Shown in pieces: positions 6,147-14,694 of a DNA stretch of 23,996 nucleotides. Source of the stretch: Nitrospinaceae bacterium. Its GTDB lineage: Bacteria > Nitrospinota > Nitrospinia > Nitrospinales > VA-1. Each line of letters opens with the position of its first letter. Positions within the stretch are counted from its first letter, which is position 1. The notes below the pieces were generated by a model that searched no databases, was not told the DNA's origin, and saw only the letters and a program-made list of their open reading frames with translations. The DNA lies in contig JAPYPM010000001.1 in NCBI GenBank assembly GCA_029937635.1, positions 1-23,996 of the forward strand, given 5' to 3'. The translations under genes were made by a program, and so were the position numbers.

Positions 6147-7223
6147 ATGAAAAAGAAAGCATTGATCATTGGAGTAACCGGTCAAGACGGATCGTATTTA
6201 GCTGAATTCTTGTTGGAGAAAGGTTATGAGGTACATGGAATTAAACGCAGAGCCTCATCTTTCAATACTCAAAGAATAGATCATATCTATGAAGATTCGC
6301 ATATAGAGGATCAAAATTTTGTTCTTCATTATGGTGATCTTACCGATTCCTCAAACCTTACTCGTATCATCTCTGAAGTGCAGCCAGATGAAGTGTACAA
6401 TCTGGGTGCTCAGTCTCATGTGGCTGTTAGTTTTGAGGTGCCAGAATATACGGCTGATGTCGATGCTATGGGCACGCTTCGATTGTTAGAGGCTATTCGT
6501 TTTTTAGGTTTAGAAAAGAAAACCCGCTTTTATCAAGCCTCATCATCAGAGTTATATGGCTTGGTACAAGAAACCCCACAAAAAGAAACAACACCCTTTT
6601 ATCCTCGTTCACCCTATGCAGTAGCAAAGTTGTATGCCTATTGGATCACCGTAAATTACCGTGAAGCCTATGGTATATATGCCTGTAATGGTATTTTGTT
6701 TAACCATGAATCACCAATACGTGGTGAAACGTTTGTAACCCGTAAAATCACTCGAGCATTAGCACGTATAACGTTAGGCCTTCAAGATTGTTTATTCCTT
6801 GGCAACATGAATGCGCTACGTGACTGGGGACATGCAAAAGACTATGTTGAAATGCAATGGCTCATGCTTCAACAAGACCAACCAGAAGATTTTTGTATCG
6901 CCACAGGTGTGCAATATTCAGTACGTGATTTTGTTAATGCCGCCTACGATCACATCGATAAGAAAATTCGTTGGGAAGGCAATGGTGCAGATGAAAAAGG
7001 CTATGACACCGAAACCGGTAATTGCATCGTCGCAGTGGACAAACGTTATTTCCGCCCGACAGAAGTAGAAACATTATTAGGCGACGCAACAAAAGCAAAA
7101 GAAAAATTAGGTTGGGTACCTAAAATCACTTTTGAAGAAATGGTTCACGAGATGATGGAAAATGATCTGAATCTCGCCCAGCGAGATACGTTAATCAAAG
7201 AACATGGTTTCAAAGCCATTTAA
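6147..7223 (+). CDS. gmd: GDP-mannose 4,6-dehydratase
   Basis: Converts GDP-mannose to GDP-4-keto-6-deoxymannose, the branch point for fucose, rhamnose and related 6-deoxyhexoses. From the chosen start the protein is 358 residues. It carries GVTGQDG (9-15), the RRASSFN block (35-40), the catalytic SSSE (132-135), Y157 and K161, the NHESP motif and RYFRPTEVETLLGD near the end, closely resembling E. coli Gmd. The frame is open from an ATG at 6111, but the ATG at 6147 has a strong AGAGGA site 7 bases upstream and puts the Rossmann motif at the usual distance, so I choose it. fcl follows after only 5 bases, as in many fucose operons. Confidence 0.96.
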   Translation: MKKKALIIGVTGQDGSYLAEFLLEKGYEVHGIKRRASSFNTQRIDHIYEDSHIEDQNFVLHYGDLTDSSNLTRIISEVQPDEVYNLGAQSHVAVSFEVPEYTADVDAMGTLRLLEAIRFLGLEKKTRFYQASSSELYGLVQETPQKETTPFYPRSPYAVAKLYAYWITVNYREAYGIYACNGILFNHESPIRGETFVTRKITRALARITLGLQDCLFLGNMNALRDWGHAKDYVEMQWLMLQQDQPEDFCIATGVQYSVRDFVNAAYDHIDKKIRWEGNGADEKGYDTETGNCIVAVDKRYFRPTEVETLLGDATKAKEKLGWVPKITFEEMVHEMMENDLNLAQRDTLIKEHGFKAI

Positions 7224-7228
7224 TTATA

Positions 7229-8200
7229 ATGAATAAAGATACCAAGATTTATGTCGCTGGACATCAAGGTCTTGTCGGTTCTGCCATCATGCGTCAATTA
7301 GAGACGCGCGGCTGCACGAATCTGATTACCCGCACACATAAAGAACTTGATCTTATTAATCAGTCGGCAGTGCAAGATTTTTTTGCAACAGTAAAACCAG
7401 AGTACGTTATTCTTGCTGCAGGAAAGGTAGGGGGTGTTCATGCCAACAATACTTATCCTGCGGACTTCATATATCTAAACATGATGATAGAAGCAAATGT
7501 CATTGATGCAGCATATAAAAGCAATGTCACTCGATTATTATTTTTAGGTAGCACCTGCATTTATCCGAAAGCTGTTGCCCAACCCATGCGTGAAGATTCA
7601 TTGTTAACAGAAGTGTTAGAGCCCACAAATGAACCGTATGCTGTAGCAAAAATAGCAGGAATTAAACTTTGTGAATCATACAACCGACAATATGGCACAG
7701 ATTTCCGTTCAGTCATGCCAACAAATCTTTATGGCGTTAACGATAACTTTCACCTAGAAAATTCACATGTCATACCTGGACTAATGCGTCGATTTCATGA
7801 AGCGAAATTAAATAATGATGCTGAAGTTGTCGTCTGGGGCACTGGAACACCCATGCGTGAATTCTTATTTGTGGATGATATGGCAGAAGCATCATTGTTT
7901 GTTCTGGAACTAGATGAAGAAATTTATCAAGCCAATACTAAACCAATGCTTTCACATATTAATGTTGGTACAGGAAGAGATGTCACCATTCGTGAAATGG
8001 CAGAGACCATGAAGCGCGTTGTGGGTTTTAAAGGTGAGTTGAAATTTGATAGTTCTAAGCCTGATGGTTCAAAAAAAAAGTTGATTGATGTGTCTCGTCT
8101 AACAGCAATGGGGTGGACTTATAGTATTGAACTGGAAGAAGGGTTAAAGAAAACCTACGATTGGTACAAAACAATAAATACTCAAGAGAGTAATCTATGA
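7229..8200 (+). CDS. fcl: GDP-L-fucose synthase (GDP-4-keto-6-deoxymannose 3,5-epimerase/4-reductase)
   Basis: Completes GDP-L-fucose synthesis from the Gmd product using NADPH. The 323-residue SDR protein shows GHQGLVG (11-17), the AAGKVGGVHAN block (63-73), the catalytic LGSTCIYP (106-113, with S108 and C110), and Y137 with K141. The VMPTNLYG and DNFHLENSHVIP blocks are specific to this family. There is only a 5-base gap after gmd and no clear ribosome site, suggesting translational coupling. Its end overlaps the ugd start by 4 bases (ATGA). It competes with the Rmd-like protein at 12416 for the same keto intermediate. Confidence 0.95.
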   Translation: MNKDTKIYVAGHQGLVGSAIMRQLETRGCTNLITRTHKELDLINQSAVQDFFATVKPEYVILAAGKVGGVHANNTYPADFIYLNMMIEANVIDAAYKSNVTRLLFLGSTCIYPKAVAQPMREDSLLTEVLEPTNEPYAVAKIAGIKLCESYNRQYGTDFRSVMPTNLYGVNDNFHLENSHVIPGLMRRFHEAKLNNDAEVVVWGTGTPMREFLFVDDMAEASLFVLELDEEIYQANTKPMLSHINVGTGRDVTIREMAETMKRVVGFKGELKFDSSKPDGSKKKLIDVSRLTAMGWTYSIELEEGLKKTYDWYKTINTQESNL

Positions 8201-9543
8201 AAATAGTAGTAATTGGTACAGGCTATGTTGGACTTGTTGCCGGCGCATGTTTCGCTGAACGTGGAAATAAGGTTACCTGCGTTGATATTGATGATACAAA
8301 AATAAATAACCTACATAAAGGCATTCTCCCTATTTATGAGCCAGGCCTTGAAGAACTGGTCAAAACCAATGTTAAGCAAGAGCGATTATTTTTTACTACT
8401 TCGATAGCTGATGTTATTGATGGTGCAGATTTAATATTTATTGCTGTTGGTACCCCTCCCGGAGAGGATGGTTCTGCCGATCTTCAATATGTACTAGGCG
8501 TTGCAAGTGATATTGGTAAACACTTGACTGATTATGCAGTTATTATTGATAAATCGACGGTTCCCGTTGGAACTGCGGATACAGTAACTGCGAAAATTCA
8601 GGTAGAACTTGATAAACGAAAGCTTGATATAACGTTCGATGTAGTCAGTAATCCCGAATTTCTTAAAGAAGGTGCTGCAATCGAAGATTTTATGCGCCCT
8701 GATCGTGTTGTTATTGGCGCAGCAAGCGATAAAGCTGCAGAAATAATGCATGACCTGTACAAATCGTTTGTACGTAATCACCAGCACATCATCATTATGG
8801 GCATCCGTGATGCTGAAATGACAAAATACACTGCGAACTCAATGCTAGCGACTAAAATTTCATTTATGAATGAAATAGCAAACCTCTGTGACATCCTAGG
8901 TGTCGATGTTGAAAATGTGCGCCAAGGTATCGGTTCTGATAGTCGTATTGGTTTTTCGTTTATATACCCTGGTTGTGGCTATGGAGGTTCTTGTTTCCCA
9001 AAAGATGTACAAGCTTTAATACGTTCCGCAAATTCAGCTAATTACGATGCCATGATTTTAAAAGCGGTAGAACAACGTAATAATCTACAAAAATATCGTC
9101 TCTTTGAAAAAATTGTTGACCGCTATGGTAAAAATCTAAGCGGTATGACTTTCGCGTTATGGGGTTTATCATTCAAGCCCGGCACCGACGATATGCGTGA
9201 AGCTCCATCTAAAATCATCTTACATGAGCTAATTGCCGCCGGTGCCAAAGTTGTTGCATATGATCCTGTTGCCATTGAAATTGCTCGTGAGGAATTGCCA
9301 AAAGAATGGTTTAAACATGGGCACTTAAAATTGGTAGAACACCAGTATGAAGTGTTTCCTGATGTTGATGCTCTCATTCTTGTCACGGATTGGAAATCAT
9401 TCAACACACCAGACTTTGAAAGAATGAAAGACTTAATGAAGTCACATGTTATTTTTGATGGACGAAACCAATACCAACCAAAACTTATGCATAAGCTAGG
9501 TTTTAGTTACATATCAATTGGAAGGGATGCAACAAATGGATAA
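8197..9543 (+). CDS. ugd: UDP-glucose 6-dehydrogenase
   Basis: Oxidises UDP-glucose from GalU to UDP-glucuronate with two NAD+. The protein is 448 residues, normal for class II Ugd. Visible: the Rossmann GTGYVG (7-12), EPGLEEL (48-54), GTPPGEDGSAD (85-95), SNPEFLKEG (151-159), and the catalytic cysteine C266 in GGSCFPKD (263-270). The C-terminal domain has the WGLSFKPGTDD motif. The start overlaps fcl by an ATGA, and AGAGAG about 7 bases upstream serves as ribosome site. It overlaps the next gene by 8 bases, so Ugd and the UDP-glucuronate decarboxylase are made together. Similar enzymes act on GDP-mannose or UDP-HexNAc; the neighbour favours UDP-glucose. Confidence 0.93.
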   Translation: MKIVVIGTGYVGLVAGACFAERGNKVTCVDIDDTKINNLHKGILPIYEPGLEELVKTNVKQERLFFTTSIADVIDGADLIFIAVGTPPGEDGSADLQYVLGVASDIGKHLTDYAVIIDKSTVPVGTADTVTAKIQVELDKRKLDITFDVVSNPEFLKEGAAIEDFMRPDRVVIGAASDKAAEIMHDLYKSFVRNHQHIIIMGIRDAEMTKYTANSMLATKISFMNEIANLCDILGVDVENVRQGIGSDSRIGFSFIYPGCGYGGSCFPKDVQALIRSANSANYDAMILKAVEQRNNLQKYRLFEKIVDRYGKNLSGMTFALWGLSFKPGTDDMREAPSKIILHELIAAGAKVVAYDPVAIEIAREELPKEWFKHGHLKLVEHQYEVFPDVDALILVTDWKSFNTPDFERMKDLMKSHVIFDGRNQYQPKLMHKLGFSYISIGRDATNG

Positions 9544-10495
9544 TTATCATCGTAAACGTATTCTTATTACAGGCGGCGCAGGTTTTTTAGGTTCTCACCT
9601 CAGTGAGCGTTTATTAAAAGAAGGCAATGAAATCTTATGTCTGGATAACTTCTTCACCGGCACTAAAGGTAACATTGACCACTTAATGGATGACCGTAAC
9701 TTTGAATTGATCCGTCACGATATTGAGTTTCCTATTCATCTTGAAGTTGATGAAATTTATAATCTAGCATGTCCCGCTTCACCACCACATTACCAACATA
9801 ATCCAATTCATACTAATAAGACTAGCGTACTAGGTGCTATCAACATGCTTGGCTTGGCTAAACGACAAAATGCGAAAATTATGCAGGCATCAACCAGTGA
9901 AGTTTATGGAGATCCTCAGGTTCATCCTCAAACTGAAGATTATTGGGGTAACGTAAATCCGATTGGTATTCGCTCTTGTTATGATGAAGGTAAACGATGT
10001 GCGGAAACATTATTCTTTGATTACTATAGAGAAAATCAAGTTAAAATTAAAATTGCACGAATTTTTAATACCTACGGTCCAAATATGCACCCCAGTGATG
10101 GCCGTGTTGTTTCAAACTTTATTATTCAAGCCCTAAAAGGTGAAGATATCACCATTTATGGTGATGGTTCACAAACCCGTTCATTTTGTTATGTTGATGA
10201 GTTGATTGATGGCTTTATTCGTTTAATGGCAACAGATGCTTTTACTGGGCCGGTTAATCTAGGAAACCCAATAGAGTTTACTGTTAAAGAACTTGCTGAA
10301 AAAATTATTGAAATGACTAACTCGAAATCTAGGTTGAGTTTAAACCCGTTGCCGCAAGATGACCCTAAACAACGACAACCCGATATCACACTAGCGAAGA
10401 AAGAACTTGGATGGGAACCCATCATTAAATTGGAGGAAGGGCTGAAATCAACAATTAGTTATTTTGAAGATTTAATTAAGAATAAGGTGATTTAA
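9536..10495 (+). CDS. UDP-glucuronate decarboxylase (UDP-xylose synthase)
   Basis: Converts the Ugd product UDP-glucuronate to UDP-xylose. From the chosen start it is 319 residues. Family features: GGAGFLG (13-19), DNFFTG (37-42), NLACPASP (76-83), TSEVYGDP (120-127), the YDEGK form of YxxxK (Y149, K153), and NTYGPNM with DGRVVSNF, all characteristic of Uxs. The frame also has TTG and ATG starts at 9518 and 9527, but the ATG at 9536 has GGAAGGG 9 bases upstream, and family members typically begin a few residues before RILITGG. It overlaps the end of ugd. The stop codon lies inside a 12-bp hairpin. This gene predicts xylose, or a sugar derived from UDP-xylose, in the glycan. Confidence 0.92.
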   Translation: MDNYHRKRILITGGAGFLGSHLSERLLKEGNEILCLDNFFTGTKGNIDHLMDDRNFELIRHDIEFPIHLEVDEIYNLACPASPPHYQHNPIHTNKTSVLGAINMLGLAKRQNAKIMQASTSEVYGDPQVHPQTEDYWGNVNPIGIRSCYDEGKRCAETLFFDYYRENQVKIKIARIFNTYGPNMHPSDGRVVSNFIIQALKGEDITIYGDGSQTRSFCYVDELIDGFIRLMATDAFTGPVNLGNPIEFTVKELAEKIIEMTNSKSRLSLNPLPQDDPKQRQPDITLAKKELGWEPIIKLEEGLKSTISYFEDLIKNKVI

Positions 10496-10514
10496 TATTA
10501 ATATATTAAATCAC
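10487..10514. terminator. 12-bp hairpin over the UDP-xylose synthase stop codon, possible weak terminator
   Basis: GTGATTTAATAT (10487-10498) and ATATTAAATCAC (10503-10514) form a perfect 12-bp stem with a 4-base loop, and the stop codon (10493-10495) lies in the left arm. The stem is A+T-rich with two G-C pairs at the base, and only a short T-run (TTT) follows, so termination would be weak. It marks the boundary between the manC-uxs module and asnB; an mRNA 3'-end or attenuating role is possible. Confidence 0.45.
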
Positions 10515-10562
10515 TAGTTTCCGACTAAAATCACGGCCTCAAGAATTAAGAGTATTGTATAT

Positions 10563-12419
10563 ATGTGTGGCGTAGCAGGAATATTTTCATACAAGGATAA
10601 TGCGCCAGCTGTCAATCCACACGAATTAAGACTAATACGTGACCACATGCGTAACCGGGGCCCGGATGGTAAGGGTGAGTGGTACTCAAGTACACATAGA
10701 GTGGGCTTGGCTCATCGTCGTTTATCAATAATCGATTTGGATGAGCGTGCTACGCAACCCATGGTTAGTAAGGATGGTCGATATGTCATTTCTTTTAATG
10801 GAGAAATATATAATTATCGCGAATTGAGACGAAAGTTAGAACAAAAAGGGTGCCACTTCCGCACAACATCAGATACCGAAGTCATTCTTCATCTTTTTGC
10901 AGAGAGAGGTGTGGCGATGTTGCAAGAGTTGCGCGGCATGTTTGCTATCGCACTTTGGGATAATTACGAAAATAAACTACTATTAGCTCGAGACCCGTAT
11001 GGCATCAAGCCTCTTTATTACTCAGATGATGGATTAACGCTTAGAGTCGCTTCTCAAGTTAAAGCGCTAGTGGCTGGCGGGAAGATTTCTCGTAAGCAAG
11101 AACCTGCTGGCTTGGTTGGGTTTTATCTTTTCGGCAGTGTGCCAGAACCATTTACACTATACGACAGCATCCGGGCAGTTCCAGCCTCTAGCTATATGTA
11201 TATTACTACTTCAGGTCCCTCTAAGCCAATGGCTTACTTTTCTATTCCGGAAACATTATGTGATGCGGCCCACGCAATAGGCAAACTTAAACATGCAGAG
11301 CTTCAGCAAGTTTTTCGAGAACATTTACTCGATTCTGTAGGACATCATATGGAAGCTGATGTACCTGTTGGTGCTTTTTTGTCTGCAGGCATTGATTCTT
11401 CGGCGCTAGTTGGCTTAATGGCGGAAATATCAGGAAAAAGAGGAGCACCAATTACGACAATCACACTGGGCTTTGATGAGTTTAAAGGATCCCAAGATGA
11501 CGAGGCACCATTAGCTGAAGAAATTGCCGAAGGATACGGCACTAACCATATAATACGCAGGGTAAGCGAGTTAGAATTTCAGGAAGATCTCCCTAAGTTT
11601 ATGGAAGCTATGGACCAACCGAGCATAGATGGGTTGAATACCTGGTTTGTAAGCAAAGCAGCAAGAGAGCAGGGTCTAAAAGTGGCGGTATCAGGGATTG
11701 GTGGAGATGAGTTGTTCGGTGGTTACCCGTCGTTTAAGGAAATACCACGTTGTGTTCGTTATTTTTCGGCACCCTCAAAAATACCGGGGTTAGGTGATTT
11801 GGCTACAATTATTGGCAGCTCTTCGTGGGCTACCAACGCAAAAATTAATCCGAAGTTTTGGGGTTTGCTAAAGTATGGTGGTACCTATCCTGGCGCCTAT
11901 TTATTGAAGCGAGGTCTCTTCATGCCATGGGAGCTTTCGAATGTTTTAGACCAGGATGTGATTCTGGCAGGTTTAGAAACGTTGAAACCAATGTTAATGA
12001 TTGAAAAGGAAATTAGTCCAGATCCTGGGGCAGCGTTTCAACGTGTAGCGTCAATGGAATCCTCTTTATATATGAAAAATCAATTATTGAGAGATAGTGA
12101 TTGGGCAAGCATGGCGCACTCGCTAGAAATACGCGTGCCACTAGTTGATGCTGAATTATTAAACAAGTTTGCGCCTTTGATAGCTACCATTAATGGTGAT
12201 CAATGTAAAAAAATGTTTGGGTTGACGCCGATCCCGCCTATTTCAGATATAGCTTTAAACAGAAAAAAAACCGGTTTCAAAACACCGATAGAAAAGTGGA
12301 TGAAGAATATGAATATTGGTGATAGGGGAGATGCGAACAGTGGCACTAAAAATTCACCCTGGGCCAGAAAGTGGGCACAATCAGTGATTAATTATCAAAC
12401 TTCAGGTGATTTTTCATGA
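10563..12419 (+). CDS. asnB: Asparagine synthetase B-like glutamine amidotransferase
   Basis: Glutamine-hydrolysing, ATP-dependent amide-forming enzyme of 618 residues. The N-terminal class II glutaminase starts MCGVAGIF with the nucleophile C2 and has RGPDGKG (32-38), FNGEIYNY (79-86) and RDPYGIKPLYY (143-153). The synthetase domain has the PP-loop as SAGIDSS (274-280), where most AsnB proteins have SGG.DSS, and the GIGGDELFGGY motif. AsnB paralogues in polysaccharide loci (for example WbpS in Pseudomonas O-antigen loci) are thought to amidate uronic acids; here Ugd provides UDP-glucuronate as a possible source. Sugar amidation is inference, and plain asparagine synthesis cannot be excluded. 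The gene follows the hairpin at 10487 after a 67-base gap and overlaps the next gene by 4 bases (ATGA). Confidence 0.88.
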   Translation: MCGVAGIFSYKDNAPAVNPHELRLIRDHMRNRGPDGKGEWYSSTHRVGLAHRRLSIIDLDERATQPMVSKDGRYVISFNGEIYNYRELRRKLEQKGCHFRTTSDTEVILHLFAERGVAMLQELRGMFAIALWDNYENKLLLARDPYGIKPLYYSDDGLTLRVASQVKALVAGGKISRKQEPAGLVGFYLFGSVPEPFTLYDSIRAVPASSYMYITTSGPSKPMAYFSIPETLCDAAHAIGKLKHAELQQVFREHLLDSVGHHMEADVPVGAFLSAGIDSSALVGLMAEISGKRGAPITTITLGFDEFKGSQDDEAPLAEEIAEGYGTNHIIRRVSELEFQEDLPKFMEAMDQPSIDGLNTWFVSKAAREQGLKVAVSGIGGDELFGGYPSFKEIPRCVRYFSAPSKIPGLGDLATIIGSSSWATNAKINPKFWGLLKYGGTYPGAYLLKRGLFMPWELSNVLDQDVILAGLETLKPMLMIEKEISPDPGAAFQRVASMESSLYMKNQLLRDSDWASMAHSLEIRVPLVDAELLNKFAPLIATINGDQCKKMFGLTPIPPISDIALNRKKTGFKTPIEKWMKNMNIGDRGDANSGTKNSPWARKWAQSVINYQTSGDFS

Positions 12420-13324
12420 AGCGTGCATTGCTTATTGGCGGCACTGGTTTTGTAGGTTGCCACATGAAGCGTTTATTGAGTGCAGAGTACGAAGTTGTAT
12501 CGACAGGAAGTGAGTGCGATATCAGAGACAAACAAAAAATTACTTCACTTGTAGAGAATTGCAGGCCTGACGTTGTTGTCAATTTTGCCTTTATTACCAC
12601 TGTTAAAGAGACATTCGCTAAACCTGAGAAAAATCTTGAAATTGGCTTTAATGGCATGCTGAACCTGCTTATGGCTTTACAGAACATTAACTTTAAAGGA
12701 AAACTACTCAATATCAGTTCCAGTGAAGTGTATGGTCATCCAGACATGTCGTACCTGCCGATGACAGAGGCAACGCCACTCAAGCCCATGAGTCCTTACT
12801 CGGTAGTCAAAATTGCTGTCGAAGCACTTTGCTATCAATGGAGTCAAAGTGAAAGCATGGATATTGTGACTGCACGACCATTTACCCATGTCGGACCGGG
12901 TCAAAGTGACAGGTTTGCGCTATCCAGTTTTTCCAGGCAAATTGCAGAAATGCAACTTAACAGACGTAAACCTGTGATGCGCGTAGGTAATCTGGATAGC
13001 ACAAGAGACTTTACCGATGTGAGGGATGTTGTGCGGGCATATGATCTACTTCTAAAGTTTGGGAAAAGTGGTGAGGTTTATAATATTTGTACAGGCCGAG
13101 AAACTAGAATGGAAGTGTTACTGAATAAAATGATCGCTAGCTCTGGCCTTAAAATTAACGTGGAAAAGGATGAGACACTTCTTAGAAGCGCAGAGCAACA
13201 GCGCATTTGTGGTAATAATGAAAAGTTACGGAATGAGACTGGCTGGCTCCCAGAAATTTTATTAGAGCAGACACTGTTAGATATGGTGGACGAATGGAAA
13301 AATCGTTTAACTGCTAATGACTGA
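12416..13324 (+). CDS. rmd: Rmd-like GDP-4-keto-6-deoxymannose reductase (extended SDR)
   Basis: NAD(P)-dependent reductase of 302 residues. Motifs: GGTGFVG (8-14), SSSEVYG (101-107), Y128 with K132, ARPFTHVGPGQ (153-163), TRDFTDVRDV (196-205), and a final LLRSAEQQRICGNNEKL block. The RPF.H.GPGQ, TRDF.DV and RRAEQ..R.G blocks are those of Rmd, which reduces GDP-4-keto-6-deoxymannose to GDP-D-rhamnose, and of the related 6-deoxytalose synthase. Pfam-level assignment is firm, exact product less so. It overlaps asnB by an ATGA with AGGTGA upstream, and lies next to a sugar C-methyltransferase, so it may instead act as the 4-reductase for a C-methylated 6-deoxyhexose. It would share the Gmd product with Fcl. 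Confidence 0.72.
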   Translation: MKRALLIGGTGFVGCHMKRLLSAEYEVVSTGSECDIRDKQKITSLVENCRPDVVVNFAFITTVKETFAKPEKNLEIGFNGMLNLLMALQNINFKGKLLNISSSEVYGHPDMSYLPMTEATPLKPMSPYSVVKIAVEALCYQWSQSESMDIVTARPFTHVGPGQSDRFALSSFSRQIAEMQLNRRKPVMRVGNLDSTRDFTDVRDVVRAYDLLLKFGKSGEVYNICTGRETRMEVLLNKMIASSGLKINVEKDETLLRSAEQQRICGNNEKLRNETGWLPEILLEQTLLDMVDEWKNRLTAND

Positions 13325-13404
13325 AATGAGAGCCGTGTTGTTATTAAGCGGTAAGATAGCAGGTCAACTGCTAGAATATTTATTGGTATAATTGAGGAGA
13401 TAGT

Positions 13405-14664
13405 ATGCACCTTACATATAGAAAGACTTGTAGAATTTGTGGTTCATTGGCTCTAACCAAGGTTATTAATCTTGGAGAACAGCATTTGCAGGGATCGTTC
13501 ATTAAGCCGGGAAAGGAGCAACCTCCAATGAGAAAAATCTCTACGGAACTCGTTCGCTGCAATCCCATGGTAGACGAAAATGCTTGTGGTCTACTTCAGA
13601 CGGTAACGTCGGTTCCGCCGGAAATTCTCTATTCAGCATATTGGTATCGTTCGGGGACAAACCAGACGATGCGAGATCATCTTAAAGGCATTGCAGACGA
13701 TGCTATAGCGATGGTCGAAAAGAGCGAAGCTAGAGTTTTGGATATTGGTTGCAATGATGGAACCTTACTGAAAAATTATCCTGCGGGATATATAAAGTTT
13801 GGTGTCGATCCATCTGATGTTGCACAAGAGGTAAACGGGGGCGTAACAGTTGTTCAGGATGTCTTTCCATCAGTAGAGTTGAACTGTATTCTTGGTGATG
13901 AGAAGTTGGATGTTATTACATCAATTGCCATGTTTTACGATCTTGAAGACCCCTCGGCTTTTGTTAAAAATATTAAGAGTGCCTTGAATGAGGAAGGTAT
14001 TTGGATTTTTGAAATGTCTTATATGCCAGCGATGTTAGAAATGAACTCTTACGATACAATCTGTCACGAACATCTTGAATATTATAGCTTTGCAGTAATT
14101 GAGAATATGCTGGCGCGAAATGATATGAAAATCGTTAAAGTTGGTTTTAATGATATTAACGGTGGCAGTATTCGTTGCTACGCAACACACGAGAATAACT
14201 TTAAATATAAAAGTAAAAATAATATTGAATCAATCAAAGATATTCGTCAGCAAGAGTTTGATTTGGAACTAGATACAGACAAACCTTATAAAAACTTCCA
14301 GAATAGAATAAATAAACACAGAGAAGAGCTCTCTTCATTATTAAAGAAACTGAAGAGTGAAGGCAAAAGTATCCACCTTTATGGTGCATCAACAAAAGGC
14401 AACACTATTTTACAATGGTGCGGCATTGATGATTCTATTGTTGATTATGCTGCTGATAGAAATCCCGATAAAGATGGCGCAAAAACTATTGGCACTGATA
14501 TCCCCATAATCAGTGAAGAAAAATCTAGGGCCATGAACCCAGATTACTATCTGGTATTACCATGGCACTTCAAAGCAGAGTTTTTAGACAGAGAAAAAGA
14601 AGCCATAAATAAAGGTACAGGTTTTATTTTCCCATTGCCCGAAATAGAAATTATCAAAAAGTGA
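13405..14664 (+). CDS. TylC3-type NDP-sugar C-methyltransferase
   Basis: SAM-dependent enzyme of 419 residues that adds a methyl group to a ring carbon of a nucleotide-activated keto-sugar. Three domains are visible: an N-terminal zinc-binding region with C9, C12, C52 and C61; a Rossmann methyltransferase core with DIGCNDGT (113-120); and a C-terminal domain with YGASTKGN. The HEHLEYYS motif (221-228) corresponds to the catalytic HEH..YYS block of TylC3-like 3-C-methyltransferases. The family methylates 4-keto-6-deoxy sugars, and Gmd makes such a compound here. Together with the Rmd-like reductase just upstream this suggests a branched sugar like virenose (6-deoxy-3-C-methyl-gulose), which is inference. 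GAGGAG lies 6 bases before the ATG, and a GGTATAAT box sits immediately upstream. Confidence 0.85.
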   Translation: MHLTYRKTCRICGSLALTKVINLGEQHLQGSFIKPGKEQPPMRKISTELVRCNPMVDENACGLLQTVTSVPPEILYSAYWYRSGTNQTMRDHLKGIADDAIAMVEKSEARVLDIGCNDGTLLKNYPAGYIKFGVDPSDVAQEVNGGVTVVQDVFPSVELNCILGDEKLDVITSIAMFYDLEDPSAFVKNIKSALNEEGIWIFEMSYMPAMLEMNSYDTICHEHLEYYSFAVIENMLARNDMKIVKVGFNDINGGSIRCYATHENNFKYKSKNNIESIKDIRQQEFDLELDTDKPYKNFQNRINKHREELSSLLKKLKSEGKSIHLYGASTKGNTILQWCGIDDSIVDYAADRNPDKDGAKTIGTDIPIISEEKSRAMNPDYYLVLPWHFKAEFLDREKEAINKGTGFIFPLPEIEIIKK

Positions 14665-14694
14665 TCGTTTAAAAACTATTATTGAGGACATGCC

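Noticed and set aside
9518..9535. Upstream TTG/ATG starts for the UDP-xylose synthase.
   Set aside because: The GGAAGGG ribosome site overlaps these codons and is correctly spaced only for the ATG at 9536.
13357..13392. A 6-bp hairpin (TAGCAG/CTGCTA) and a perfect extended -10 box TGGTATAAT just before the C-methyltransferase gene.
   Set aside because: No good -35 box is present, and the start site would fall inside the ribosome site only about 6 bases before the ATG. The hairpin is short with no T-tract. Not strong enough to list as a promoter or terminator.
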